Position numbers and translations under genes: made by a program. From Bittarella massiliensis (ex Durand et al. 2017) (GTDB taxonomy: Bacteria > Bacillota > Clostridia > Oscillospirales > Ruminococcaceae), in contig NZ_JABFCL010000002.1 in assembly GCF_017566145.1 (NCBI RefSeq), forward strand, positions 124,001-188,000: 64,000 nucleotides of DNA, read 5' to 3'. Positions 48,811-57,525 of the stretch are shown piece after piece. Every line of letters starts with the position of its first letter. The first letter of the stretch is position 1. The notes beneath the pieces were generated by a model, which was not told the origin of the DNA, searched no databases, and was given only the letters and a program-made list of their open reading frames with translations.

Positions 48811-50259
48811 TTACCCCTGCGTAGCCTCCACCGCCTGCCTGAGGGGTGCGTCCCATTCGCTCTGCTGGGTGTACCACCGCAGCGTCACCGCCTGGGTGAG
48901 GGCGCGGCAGAGGGCGCTGTCGATCGTCTCCCCTGCGGGCAGCCCCGCGTCGGCCCGAAAGGCCCGCACCGCATCGGCGGAACCCGGGGCGTAATAGCTG
49001 TCCTGCCGGGCCACCGGGTATCCCAAAAAGGCCAGGTAGGTCTGCACCGGTCCGGCCGCCTCCCCCACCTGGTCGGGGGCGATGGCCTCCCCCTCCGCCA
49101 TCTGCGGGGCAGGGGTGTCCAGGGCGCTGGACTGCGATACCTCCAAGTCGGGCTCGATCCCCTGGCCGTTGACCCACCCGCCGCCGGGAGTCAGCCAGCG
49201 GTAACGGGTGTACTTGAGGCCGCTCCCATCGCCAAAGAGGAGGGTGGACTGCACCGTCCCCTTGCCGTAGGTGGTGCTTCCCACCACCGTCGCCCCCAGC
49301 TGTTCCTTCAGGGCGGCGGTGAGGATTTCGGAGGCGCTGGCCGTATCCCCGTCCACCAGCACGGCAATTTTTTCAAAGGAGCGGCGCTCGGTCTCCTGGT
49401 CGGCGGTGATCTCCCACACCTTGCCGGCCTTGTTCTCCTCCTTGTAGACCACCGCTCCCTCGGGCAGAAAGTAGCTGGCCACCTCCACCGCGGCGTCCAC
49501 ATAGCCGCCGCCGTTGCCCCGCAGGTCGATGACCAGTTGGGTGCAGCCGGCCTCCTGCAGCTGGGTCAACACCTCGCCGGTGCGCGCCCCCAGGGTGCTG
49601 GTGAAGGAGCGGATGGTCAGCACCCCCACCCCGTCCACCACCCGCCCGCTGGCGGAGTTGTCCACCTTGCGCCGCTCCAGGGTGTATTCGGTCTCCACCC
49701 CGCCCCGCACGGCGCTCACCCGCACGGCGGTGCCCGCCTCCCCGGCGATCTCTGCCGCCGGGTCCTCCAGCTGGGAGAAGGGGACGCCGTCCACCGCCAC
49801 CAGCAGGTCCCCGGGCAGAATGCCCGCCTCGGCAGCTGGCGAGCCATCCACCACCTGCACCACCAAAAAGCCGCTGTCCGCCTGCTGGTAGACCACGCCG
49901 ATCCCCACCGACTCCCCGGCCAAACTCTGTTCGCTCTGGCTGCGCAGGGCGGGGGGCAGGTAGCCGGTGTGGCTGTCCAGCTCGCTCTGGGCCATCCCCG
50001 CCAGGGCCTGGTCGGTCAGCCGGCCGGGCAGTCCCTCCACCTCGCCGCCGAAATACCACCGGTCCCGCAGGGCCCGGTAGCTGGCGGCGAGTTTGCGGTA
50101 CCCCTGTGCGCCAAAGGGGGAGCAGAGGCCCAGGGACCCCTCCAGCGCCACCCCTCCGCCAAAGGCGAGGAGGAGGGCGAGGGAGAGGGCGGCGATCCGC
50201 TTCCAGGGGATGGGTCGCCGCCCAGAGCGGCGGGACTTTTGATTGCGGGGTGAAAACAT
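48811..50259 (-). CDS. S41-family C-terminal processing protease with PDZ and peptidoglycan-binding domains
   Basis: A 482-residue protease. ATG 50259 lies 9 bases after GGAAAGG; an upstream ATG at 50268 abuts that site. A transmembrane anchor (about 20-42) is followed by a PDZ domain (about 105-180, with GILPGDLLVAVDGV). The S41 core (about 195-370) holds the catalytic Ser in GDTASASEIL and the Lys in TYGKGTVQ. The C-terminal part (about 405-475) looks like a peptidoglycan-binding domain (YAPGSADAVRAFRADAG). CtpA-type enzymes of this plan process envelope proteins. A weak TATACT promoter lies at 50327-50322. Confidence 0.93.
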   Translation of the reverse strand: MFSPRNQKSRRSGRRPIPWKRIAALSLALLLAFGGGVALEGSLGLCSPFGAQGYRKLAASYRALRDRWYFGGEVEGLPGRLTDQALAGMAQSELDSHTGYLPPALRSQSEQSLAGESVGIGVVYQQADSGFLVVQVVDGSPAAEAGILPGDLLVAVDGVPFSQLEDPAAEIAGEAGTAVRVSAVRGGVETEYTLERRKVDNSASGRVVDGVGVLTIRSFTSTLGARTGEVLTQLQEAGCTQLVIDLRGNGGGYVDAAVEVASYFLPEGAVVYKEENKAGKVWEITADQETERRSFEKIAVLVDGDTASASEILTAALKEQLGATVVGSTTYGKGTVQSTLLFGDGSGLKYTRYRWLTPGGGWVNGQGIEPDLEVSQSSALDTPAPQMAEGEAIAPDQVGEAAGPVQTYLAFLGYPVARQDSYYAPGSADAVRAFRADAGLPAGETIDSALCRALTQAVTLRWYTQQSEWDAPLRQAVEATQG

Positions 50260-50443
50260 GGCAAGCATCCTTTCCGATGGGTGGGCTGGGCCGGTTCCCC
50301 ACCGGCCCGCAATGAGTAAATAGTATACCGCTTTTTTGTGACAGACAGATGAACGGCCGGCCCCGCCGAGAGCAGTTCTGCCGGTCCCCCGCCTTGCAAA
50401 AACCTCTTCCCGCCGCCCTCCCGCCCCGCCCAAAAGGGCAAAA

Positions 50444-50484
50444 GAGAGCCCCGCCGGGCGCTTTCGCGCCTCGACGGGGCTCTC
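50444..50484 (-). terminator. Terminator after ppdK
   Basis: Arms GAGAGCCCCG and CGGGGCTCTC with further pairing inside. On the minus strand it is followed by TCTTTTGCC. Confidence 0.75.
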
Positions 50485-50501
50485 ATCAGCTCAAAAAAGC
50501 C

Positions 50502-53126
50502 TTATTTGTCTTTCAGAGCGGCCTGCGCAGCGGCCAACCGGGCGATGGGCACCCGGAAGGGGGAGCAGGAGACGTAGTCCAGGCCAACGCGGTGGCAGAA
50601 CTCGACCGAAGTCGGGTCGCCGCCGTGCTCGCCGCAGATGCCCAGGTGGATGTCGGGTCTGGTCTGGCGGCCCAGTTTGGCGGCCATCTCAACCAGCTTG
50701 CCAACACCCTTCTGGTCCAGGTGGGCGAAGGGATCGGACTCGTAGATCTTGTTGTCGTAGTAGTAATCGAGGAACTTCCCGGCGTCGTCGCGGCTGAACC
50801 CAAAGGTCATCTGGGTCAGGTCGTTGGTGCCGAAGCTGAAGAACTCGGCCTCGGTGGCGATCTCGTCGGCGGTCAGGGCCGCGCGGGGGATCTCGATCAT
50901 GGTGCCGACTTCGTACTTCAGGTCGATGCCGGCCTCGGCGATCAGCTTGTCGGCGGTGGCGACCACCACGTCCTTGACAAACTTCAGCTCTTTGACTTCA
51001 CCCACCAGCGGGATCATGATCTGGGGCTTCACGGAGAAGTTGCCCTTCTTGGTCACGTTGATGGCGGCCTTGATGACAGCGGTGGTCTGCATCTCGGCGA
51101 TCTCCGGGTAGGAGACGGCCAGACGGCAGCCGCGGTGGCCCATCATCGGGTTGAACTCGTGCAGGGAGGCGATGACCTCTTTGAGCTTGGCGACGGTGAT
51201 GCCCAGCTCGTCGGCGATCTCCTTGATGTCCTCTTCCTTGGTGGGGAGGAACTCGTGCAGCGGCGGGTCGAGGAAGCGGATGGTGACCGGGTCGCCCTCC
51301 ATGGCCTCGTACAGGGCCTCAAAGTCGCCCTGCTGATAGGGCTCGATCTTGGCCAGGGCCTTTTTGCGGTCCTCGGTGTTCTCGGCCACGATCATCTCCC
51401 GCATGGCTTTGATGCGGCTCTCCTCAAAGAACATGTGCTCGGTGCGGCACAGGCCAATGCCCTGGGCGCCGAACGAACGGCCCTGTTTGGCGTCGCGGGG
51501 GGTGTCGGCGTTGGTCAGAACCTTCAGCTTGCGCACCTTGTCGGCCCAGCCCATGAACCGGCCGAAGTCGCCGGAGATGGCGGCGGGGCTGGTGGGGATG
51601 GCGCCGTAGTAGATGTTGCCGGTGGAACCGTCGATGGAGAGGAAGTCGCCCTCGTGCAGGGTCTTGCCGCCCAGGGAGAACTCTTTGGCCTCTTCGTCGA
51701 TGACGATCTCGCCGCAGCCGGAGACACAGCAGGTGCCCATGCCGCGGGCCACAACGGCCGCGTGGGAGGTCATGCCGCCGCGCACGGTCAGGATGCCCTC
51801 GGCCACGTTCATCCCCTCGATGTCCTCAGGGGAGGTCTCGCGGCGCACCAGAACGATCTTCTCGCCCTTCTCGGCCCACTCCTTGGCGTCCTCGGCGGTG
51901 AAGACCACCTTGCCGCAGGCAGCGCCGGGGGAGGCGGCCAGGCCCTTGCCGATGCACTCGGCCTTCTTCATCTCGTCGGCGTTGAACTGGGGGTGCAGCA
52001 GGGAATCCAGCTGTTTGGGCTCAACGCGCAAAACGGCCTCGTCCTCGGTGATCATCCCCTCGTCCACCAGGTCGACGGCGATCTTCAGAGCGGCGGCGGC
52101 GGTGCGCTTGCCGTTTCTGGTCTGCAGCATGAACAGCTGCCCGTTTTCAATGGTGAACTCCATGTCCTGCATGTCGCGGTAGTGCTGCTCCAACCGGTTG
52201 GCGATCTCGGCGAACTGGTTGTAGACCTCGGGCATGTCCTCCTGCAGGTGGGAGATGGGGAAGGGGGTGCGCACGCCGGCCACCACGTCCTCGCCCTGGG
52301 CGTTGATCAGGTACTCGCCGAAGAGGGCCTTCTCGCCGGTGGCGGGGTTGCGGGTGAAGGCCACGCCGGTGCCGGAGTTGTCGCCCGAGTTGCCAAAGAC
52401 CATCATCTGCACGTTGACGGCGGTGCCCCAGTCGTAGGGGATCTCGTTCATGCGGCGGTAGACGTTGGCGCGGGGGTTGTCCCAAGAGCGGAACACGGCC
52501 TTGACGGCCTCCATCAGCTGCACCTTCGGGTCAGAGGGGAAGTCGGTGCCCTTTTTCTCTTTGTAGAAAGCCTTGAAGCGGACCACCAGGTCCTTCATGT
52601 CGTCGGCGTCCAGCTCCACGTCCTGGGTCACGCCGCGCTCTTCCTTCTTGGCATCGATGATCTTTTCGAACTCGGGTTTGGGCAGCTCCATCACCACGTC
52701 GGAGAACATCTGGATGAACCGGCGATAGGAGTCGTAGGCAAACCGGGGGTTGTTGGTGAACTTGGCAAAGCCCTCCACCACCTCGTCGTTGAGGCCCAGG
52801 TTGAGGATGGTGTCCATCATGCCGGGCATAGAGGCGCGGGCGCCGGAGCGAACCGACACCAGCAGCGGGTTTTCGGGGTCGCCGAACCGTTTGCCCACCA
52901 GCTTCTCAAACGCGGCCAGATTCTCGAAGATCTCATTCTGAATGTCCTCGTTGATCTGCTTGCCGTCCTCGTAGTACTTGGTGCAGGCCTCGGTGGTAAC
53001 GGTGAAGCCCTGGGGAACCGGCATGCCGAGGTTGGTCATCTCGGCCAGGTTGGCGCCTTTGCCGCCCAACAGCTCCCGCATGGTTCCGTTGCCTTCGGAA
53101 AACTTGTACACGTATTTCGTGCTCAC
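50502..53126 (-). CDS. ppdK: Pyruvate phosphate dikinase
   Basis: An 874-residue enzyme of standard length that interconverts pyruvate, ATP and phosphate with phosphoenolpyruvate, AMP and pyrophosphate. GTG 53126 follows AGGAGG at 9 bases. The nucleotide domain has LLGGKGANLAEM. The phosphohistidine is in GGMTSHAAVVARGMG (about 455). The PEP domain shows GLCRTEHMFF and the C-terminal CGEHGGDPTSVEF with SCSPFRVPIARLA. In anaerobes it often replaces pyruvate kinase in glycolysis. An 11-base perfect inverted repeat overlaps its probable promoter. Confidence 0.97.
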   Translation of the reverse strand: MSTKYVYKFSEGNGTMRELLGGKGANLAEMTNLGMPVPQGFTVTTEACTKYYEDGKQINEDIQNEIFENLAAFEKLVGKRFGDPENPLLVSVRSGARASMPGMMDTILNLGLNDEVVEGFAKFTNNPRFAYDSYRRFIQMFSDVVMELPKPEFEKIIDAKKEERGVTQDVELDADDMKDLVVRFKAFYKEKKGTDFPSDPKVQLMEAVKAVFRSWDNPRANVYRRMNEIPYDWGTAVNVQMMVFGNSGDNSGTGVAFTRNPATGEKALFGEYLINAQGEDVVAGVRTPFPISHLQEDMPEVYNQFAEIANRLEQHYRDMQDMEFTIENGQLFMLQTRNGKRTAAAALKIAVDLVDEGMITEDEAVLRVEPKQLDSLLHPQFNADEMKKAECIGKGLAASPGAACGKVVFTAEDAKEWAEKGEKIVLVRRETSPEDIEGMNVAEGILTVRGGMTSHAAVVARGMGTCCVSGCGEIVIDEEAKEFSLGGKTLHEGDFLSIDGSTGNIYYGAIPTSPAAISGDFGRFMGWADKVRKLKVLTNADTPRDAKQGRSFGAQGIGLCRTEHMFFEESRIKAMREMIVAENTEDRKKALAKIEPYQQGDFEALYEAMEGDPVTIRFLDPPLHEFLPTKEEDIKEIADELGITVAKLKEVIASLHEFNPMMGHRGCRLAVSYPEIAEMQTTAVIKAAINVTKKGNFSVKPQIMIPLVGEVKELKFVKDVVVATADKLIAEAGIDLKYEVGTMIEIPRAALTADEIATEAEFFSFGTNDLTQMTFGFSRDDAGKFLDYYYDNKIYESDPFAHLDQKGVGKLVEMAAKLGRQTRPDIHLGICGEHGGDPTSVEFCHRVGLDYVSCSPFRVPIARLAAAQAALKDK

Positions 53127-53255
53127 GGGTATCTACCTCCTGTTTTTTGTAAACAGATTTGGACACCACAAAGACTATGCGCGCTCCCCCACGCCGGAAA
53201 GAGCCCACATAGTCCTCTCATCCCCAATCTGTTCAGACGCACCGTCTATGCGCCC

Positions 53256-53286
53256 ATTATAGCAAATAGAGATTGTATTTGCTATA
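53256..53286 (-). promoter_or_regulatory. Inverted-repeat operator over the ppdK promoter
   Basis: TATAGCAAATA (53258-53268) and TATTTGCTATA (53276-53286) are perfect complements around a 7-base spacer. The left arm overlaps a minus-strand TATAAT (53261-53256). A repressor bound here would cover the -10 to -35 region. Confidence 0.65.
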
Positions 53287-53354
53287 CCCAATTTGCTTTT
53301 TTTGCGTTTTATTGGTGATTTTCAATAGATTTTCCCCGGAGCCGGAAAAAGGGC

Positions 53355-53383
53355 TTGCAAAAGGGGCGGGAAGTTGTAATAAT
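53355..53383 (+). promoter_or_regulatory. Probable glmU-prs promoter
   Basis: TTGCAA (53355-53360) with an AT-rich -10 region (TAATAAT at 53377-53383; TATATA follows). Confidence 0.45.
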
Positions 53384-53553
53384 TATATAAAGAACAGTGC
53401 GCCAATTCGTCAAAAAGACCCCGCTTCCCCCTGGGAAAAGGGGCTTTCTTGCGCCTGGAGAGCGCTGTGCAAAAACGAGGTGGCTTATATGCCGGGGCGG
53501 GGCCGCGCGCCCTCTCCCCATGCCGAACACAACTGGAAACAGGAGGCAAGTAC

Positions 53554-54966
53554 ATGGAAGCAGCCATCAACGCCGTCGTCCTGGCGGCGGGCGAGGGGAC
53601 CCGCATGCGCTCGCGCAAACCCAAGGTGCTCTGCGAGGTCCTCTTTAAGCCGATGATCTCCTGGGTGACCGACGCGCTGGAGCGCGCGGGCATCGAGGAC
53701 ATCTGTGTCGTGGTGGGCCACGGCAGCGAAGAGGTGTGCCAGGTCCTGGGGGATCGGTTTGCCGTCGCCATGCAGACCAAGCGGTTGGGAACGGGTCATG
53801 CCGTGCTGCAGGGGGAGGCGTTCCTCAACTCCCACCGGGACGGACATACCCTTATTTTATGCGGCGACGCCCCCTTTGTCGACGAGGACACCATCCGCCG
53901 CTCGCTGGAGAGCCATCTCCAGTCGGGCAACGCCGTCACCGTCATCACCGCCGAGCTCGACGACCCCACCGGCTACGGCCGCATCGTCAAGGACGGCGGG
54001 CAGATCGCCAAGATCGTCGAGCAGAAGGACGCCACCGAGGCCGAGCGGGCCATCCGCGAGGTCAACTCCGGCGCCTACTGGTTTGAGACCGCTGCCCTGC
54101 TGGAGGTGCTCCACCAGCTGCAAAACAACAACTCCCAGGGCGAGTACTACCTGACCGACACCGTCTCCCTCCTGCTGCGCGCCGGCAGGGGCGCCGGCAC
54201 CTACACCGCCCAGAGCGAGGACGTGGTGCTGGGGGCCAACGACCGCCTCTCCCTCTACAAACTGGGGGAGATCGCCCGCCGCCGGGTGATCGAAAAGCAG
54301 ATGCGCCAGGGGGTCGAGTTCGTCACCCTCGACGGCATCGTCCTCTCCCCCGACTGCGAGATCGGGGCGGACACCACCATCCTCCCGGGCACCATCATCA
54401 AGGGGCACACTGTGGTGGGTTGCGGCTGCACCATCGGCCCCAACTCCCTGCTGGCCAACGCGGTGGTGGGCGACGGCACCGTGCTCAACGCCTCCCAGGT
54501 GGCCGATTCGCAGATCGGCTCCGGGGTGCGGATGGGGCCCTTCGTCCAGGTGCGCCCCGGCTCCCGGGTGGAAGACGGCGCCAAGGTGGGCAACTTCGTC
54601 GAGATCAAAAACTCCACCGTGGGGGAGGGCACCAGCGTCGCCCACCTCACCTATGTGGGGGACAGCGATGTGGGATCAGGGGTCAACTTCGGCTGCGGCT
54701 GCGTCACCGTCAACTACGACGGCAGCCAGAAATACCGCACCGTCATCGGCGACAACGCCTTCATCGGCTGCAACACCAACCTGGTGGCCCCGGTCACCGT
54801 GGGGGAGGGGGCCTACACCGCCGCCGGCTCCACCATCACCGAGGACGTGCCCGCCGGCGCTCTGGCCATCGAGCGCGGGTACCAAAAGACCATCGAGAAC
54901 TGGGCCGGCAAAAAGCTGGCCGGCCGGATCGCCAAGGCCAAAAAGAAAAAAGAAGAGGAACGGTAG
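53554..54966 (+). CDS. glmU: Bifunctional GlcNAc-1-phosphate uridyltransferase / glucosamine-1-phosphate acetyltransferase
   Basis: A 470-residue enzyme making UDP-GlcNAc for cell wall synthesis. ATG 53554 follows AGGAGGCAAG. The N-terminal pyrophosphorylase has LAAGEGTRMRSRKPKVL (about 10-26), GTGHAVLQG and CGDAPF. The C-terminal left-handed beta-helix (about 255-450) shows hexapeptide repeats, with RPGSRVEDGAKVGNFVEIK and NYDGSQKYRT, the usual acetyltransferase region. The Lys-rich tail is ordinary. Together with prs it forms the conserved Firmicute glmU-prs pair. Confidence 0.97.
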   Translation: MEAAINAVVLAAGEGTRMRSRKPKVLCEVLFKPMISWVTDALERAGIEDICVVVGHGSEEVCQVLGDRFAVAMQTKRLGTGHAVLQGEAFLNSHRDGHTLILCGDAPFVDEDTIRRSLESHLQSGNAVTVITAELDDPTGYGRIVKDGGQIAKIVEQKDATEAERAIREVNSGAYWFETAALLEVLHQLQNNNSQGEYYLTDTVSLLLRAGRGAGTYTAQSEDVVLGANDRLSLYKLGEIARRRVIEKQMRQGVEFVTLDGIVLSPDCEIGADTTILPGTIIKGHTVVGCGCTIGPNSLLANAVVGDGTVLNASQVADSQIGSGVRMGPFVQVRPGSRVEDGAKVGNFVEIKNSTVGEGTSVAHLTYVGDSDVGSGVNFGCGCVTVNYDGSQKYRTVIGDNAFIGCNTNLVAPVTVGEGAYTAAGSTITEDVPAGALAIERGYQKTIENWAGKKLAGRIAKAKKKKEEER

Positions 54967-55037
54967 CGCCGCAGGGTGCAAAATGCTGCCGTCGCACCGG
55001 TGCGGGGCAGCCAGATAAATAGGGGAGTAAAAAAGCT

Positions 55038-55994
55038 ATGAACGTACACGGCAAGGACATTAAGATTTTTTCCGCCAACTCCAACAAGAAGGTGGCCGAG
55101 GAGATCGCCGAATACCTGGGCCTGCCTCTGGGCAAATCGGACGTGGGGATGTTCTCCGACGGGGAGATTTCGGTCTCCATCCACGAGACCGTCCGCGGCT
55201 CCGACGTCTTCGTGGTCCAGTCCACCTGCGCGCCGGTCAACCGGCACCTGATGGAGCTGCTCATCATGATCGACGCCTTCAAGCGCGCCTCGGCCGGCCG
55301 CATCACCGCCGTCATCCCGTATTACGGCTATGCCCGCCAGGACCGCAAGAGCAAGGCCCGCGACCCCATCTCCGCCAAGCTGGTGGCCGACTTGATCACC
55401 GCCGCCGGGGCCGACCGGGTCCTGACCATGGACCTGCACGCCGCCCAGCTCACCGGCTTCTTCGACATCCCGGTGGACCACCTGCTGGGCGTCCCCCTGC
55501 TGGAGCCCTACTACGAGAAGAAGTTCGCCGGCAGGAAGGAGAACCTGGTGGTGGTCTCCCCCGACCTGGGGTCGGTCACCCGGGTGCGCTCCTTTGCCCA
55601 AAAGCTTGACGTGCCCATCGCCATCGTCGACAAGCGCCGCCAGAAGGCCAATGTGTCCGAGGTGATGAACATCATCGGCGACGTGAAGGACAAGACCGTC
55701 ATCCTCGCCGACGACATGATCGACACCGCCGGCACCCTCTGCAACGCCGCCAAGGCCCTCATGGGCAAGGGCGCCAAAGAGGTCTACGCCTGCGCCACCC
55801 ACGCGGTCCTCTCCGGCCCCGCCATCGAGCGGCTCAAAGAGGCCCCCATCAAAGAGCTGGTCTTCCTCGACACCATCCCCATCCCCCCCGAGAAGATGCT
55901 CGACAAGTTCCGCATCCTCCCGGTGGCCCCCGTCTTTGCCGAGGCCATTGCCCGCATCTACTCCGACAAATCGGTCTCCACCCTCTTCGTCTGA
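55038..55994 (+). CDS. prs: Ribose-phosphate pyrophosphokinase
   Basis: A 318-residue class I enzyme making PRPP from ribose-5-phosphate and ATP for nucleotide, His and Trp synthesis. Motifs are IFSANSNKKVAEEIA, the FSDGEI loop, YYGYARQDRK (about 95-104), the histidine MDLHAAQ and the PRPP loop LADDMIDTAGT (about 219-229). ATG 55038 lies 71 bases after glmU, with AGGGGAGTAAAAA upstream. A terminator follows. Confidence 0.97.
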   Translation: MNVHGKDIKIFSANSNKKVAEEIAEYLGLPLGKSDVGMFSDGEISVSIHETVRGSDVFVVQSTCAPVNRHLMELLIMIDAFKRASAGRITAVIPYYGYARQDRKSKARDPISAKLVADLITAAGADRVLTMDLHAAQLTGFFDIPVDHLLGVPLLEPYYEKKFAGRKENLVVVSPDLGSVTRVRSFAQKLDVPIAIVDKRRQKANVSEVMNIIGDVKDKTVILADDMIDTAGTLCNAAKALMGKGAKEVYACATHAVLSGPAIERLKEAPIKELVFLDTIPIPPEKMLDKFRILPVAPVFAEAIARIYSDKSVSTLFV

Positions 55995-56014
55995 TCCCCG
56001 CCCGCAAAATTTAG

Positions 56015-56045
56015 GCGGGGCGGCCATTTGGCCGCCCCGCTTTTT
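56015..56045 (+). terminator. Terminator after prs
   Basis: An 11-base perfect stem GCGGGGCGGCC/GGCCGCCCCGC with a 4-base loop, followed by TTTTTCTTTTT. Confidence 0.92.
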
Positions 56046-56094
56046 CTTTTTCCCCCGCCTGTGCTATGATGGGGAAAACCGCCGCAACAGGGGG

Positions 56095-56270
56095 ATGAGA
56101 AAGATGTATCTGCACCTCGGCCGGGTCGCGTTCGCCATGACCGACCACTGCACCGGCCGCTGTGTCCACTGCGCCCAGGGGGAGGCGTCCGACCACCCGC
56201 CCGGCCATCTGCCCTACGCCCTCTGTGAGGGGGTGCTCACCCGGCTGGCGCAGCGCTTCCCTCTGCGCCT
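56095..56270 (+). pseudogene. Truncated radical SAM gene, N-terminal fragment
   Basis: Starting at ATG 56095 or 56104 the frame gives about 55 residues of protein-like sequence. It includes DHCTGRCVHCAQGE, the CxxxCxxC site of radical SAM enzymes, and a helix with YALCEGVLTRLAQRF. After about 56270 the frame becomes Arg/Pro/Ala-rich shadow sequence. A -10-like TATGAT (56065) and AGGGGG lie upstream, so the fragment may still be expressed. The barrel domain is missing, so the product cannot be an active enzyme. Confidence 0.7.
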
Positions 56271-56378
56271 TCGCCATCGGCGACCTGTGCCCTCGGCAAC
56301 ACCGCCAGCCAGCGCTTTCACCGCCGCGCCGGCTTCCGGGAGGTGGGGAAGATCATCTGCTTCCTCAAAGAGCTCTAG
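56271..56378 (+). pseudogene. Truncated GNAT acetyltransferase gene, C-terminal fragment
   Basis: In a frame different from the radical SAM piece, codons from 56289 to the TAG at 56376-56378 read as the end of a GNAT acetyltransferase. They give ALGNTASQRFHRRAGF, with the typical Asn-x-Ala-Ser and Gly-Phe ending, then REVGKIICFLKEL. No start or acetyl-CoA loop is present. The two remnants are joined at about 56270, most simply by a deletion. Confidence 0.7.
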
Positions 56379-56391
56379 ACCCCGGCCAAAA

Positions 56392-56426
56392 GAGAGGGGG
56401 GCCGTCCTGTGGGACGGCCCCCCTCT
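56392..56426 (-). terminator. Terminator after the SnoaL-like gene
   Basis: A 15-base perfect stem AGAGGGGGGCCGTCC with its complement and a TGTG loop. On the minus strand it is followed by CTTTTGG. It may also stop transcripts from the pseudogene side. Confidence 0.85.
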
Positions 56427-56431
56427 TGGGT

Positions 56432-56914
56432 TCAGTAGGGCATCTGGTACCCCAACTTGAGCAGTTCGTTGATTGGGTTCATAAACTCGGTGTAGTGCAA
56501 AATCTTCCCGTCCTTGCAGATGAAGCGGTGCAGCGAGTGCTCCGAGTGCTGGCTGGAGGCCCGCTCCTCGGTCCCCTGCTTGAGGGAGGTGCCGGCCCCG
56601 TCGGCCTCCACAAAGATGATGTTGGGGTCGCCGGTCAGCCGCACCACCAGGTTTTGAAAGGACCAGTCGGGGAAGTCCCGCACGTAGGACTCGTTGGTCT
56701 GGCGGATGCAGCGGATGCCCCGGTTGACGACCGGCTCCTGTTGGGCGGCAAAACCCAGCGTCAGGGTGGTCTCGTCCGAGGGCTCAAAGAGTTTCCAGCG
56801 CTCCAGCCGGTCCTCCCCGGCGGCGGTCATGTAGCCGATGACCGCCTGCAGGTTTTTCTGCCGCAGGGCGTCGTCGGCCGGGTCGTAGGGCCTGCAAACA
56901 AAAGTGGTCTCCAT
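56432..56914 (-). CDS. SnoaL/PhzA-B-like (NTF2-fold) protein, copy A
   Basis: A 160-residue protein of the NTF2 fold, closest by eye to PhzA/PhzB-type proteins. It opens RPYDPADDALRQKNLQAV, has FPDWSFQNL and FVEADGAGTSL, and ends in GKILHYTEFMNPINELLKLG, a run typical of the family. The fold binds small hydrophobic molecules; no phenazine genes are nearby, so the ligand is unknown. Copy B lies 12 bases upstream, so the two are one operon. Confidence 0.85.
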   Translation of the reverse strand: METTFVCRPYDPADDALRQKNLQAVIGYMTAAGEDRLERWKLFEPSDETTLTLGFAAQQEPVVNRGIRCIRQTNESYVRDFPDWSFQNLVVRLTGDPNIIFVEADGAGTSLKQGTEERASSQHSEHSLHRFICKDGKILHYTEFMNPINELLKLGYQMPY

Positions 56915-56926
56915 GGCGCGTCCCCC

Positions 56927-57415
56927 TTACTCTTCCCCGCCGGGGCCGGGGAGGGCAAAGCCCATCTCCACCAGCTCCCTGGCGGGATTGTCGTACCACA
57001 GGTAGTCTTTCACCCGTCCGTCCTCCATCACAAAGGTGTGGATGACGTGGCCGCCGTGGGGGTAGTCCCCCAGGTCGTCCCGGTGGCCGGTGCCGTACAG
57101 GTCGGTCTCGGCGATCAGGTAGTTGGGGTCGGCGCAAACCAGGATGCGGGCGGCTTCCCACGCCTGGACGGGGTAGTCGGCGGCCATCTGCGCCAGGAAA
57201 CGGGCCACCGCTTCCCGCCCCCGGGCAACGTCTGGGCTGCCCTCCTTGGTGAAAGCCCGCCCGCAGGAGATTTCCTCCCCCGGGGCAAAGAGCTCCAGCC
57301 GCCGGGGACTGTCCGCCCCCGTCAGCCGCAAAAAGGCCTCTGCCGCCGCGGCGTTTTTCTGGCGCAGGGCGTCGTCCGCCGGGTCAAAGGGGCGCACCGC
57401 AATGTCGGTTGCCAT
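56927..57415 (-). CDS. SnoaL/PhzA-B-like (NTF2-fold) protein, copy B
   Basis: A 162-residue paralogue of copy A. ATG 57415 lies 7 bases after AAGGAGGA; another ATG at 57421 abuts the site. It shares RPFDPADDALRQKN at the start and VKDYLWYDNPARELVEMGF at the end, but the middle differs (CADPNYLIAETDLYGTG). Two adjacent copies that share their ends suggest a heteromer or two ligands. The role is unknown. Confidence 0.85.
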   Translation of the reverse strand: MATDIAVRPFDPADDALRQKNAAAAEAFLRLTGADSPRRLELFAPGEEISCGRAFTKEGSPDVARGREAVARFLAQMAADYPVQAWEAARILVCADPNYLIAETDLYGTGHRDDLGDYPHGGHVIHTFVMEDGRVKDYLWYDNPARELVEMGFALPGPGGEE

Positions 57416-57525
57416 GGTCATTCCTCCTTGTCGCCTGTCTGCCGGCGGCCCCGCTGGCCCCCGGTCGCTGGCACCAGTATAGCCCCCCCGGCGCCAAAAC
57501 ACAAGGCGGGGGCGCAAAAGCCGGG

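Larger units (their letters stand above)
53127..53553. other. 427-base divergent intergenic region between ppdK and glmU
   Basis: It contains the ppdK ribosome site and promoter/dyad (53256-53286), the glmU promoter (53355-53383) and a glmU leader of about 160 bases. In that leader, GCTTCCCC and GGGGAAAAGGGGC-like segments could pair weakly. No glmS-type ribozyme, T-box or riboswitch was recognised. Confidence 0.5.

Noticed and set aside
53384..53553. Riboswitch, T-box or short upstream reading frame in the glmU leader
   Set aside because: No T-box or glmS-like conserved blocks. The ATG at 53489 opens a frame that overlaps glmU by about 100 bases and reads as shadow sequence.
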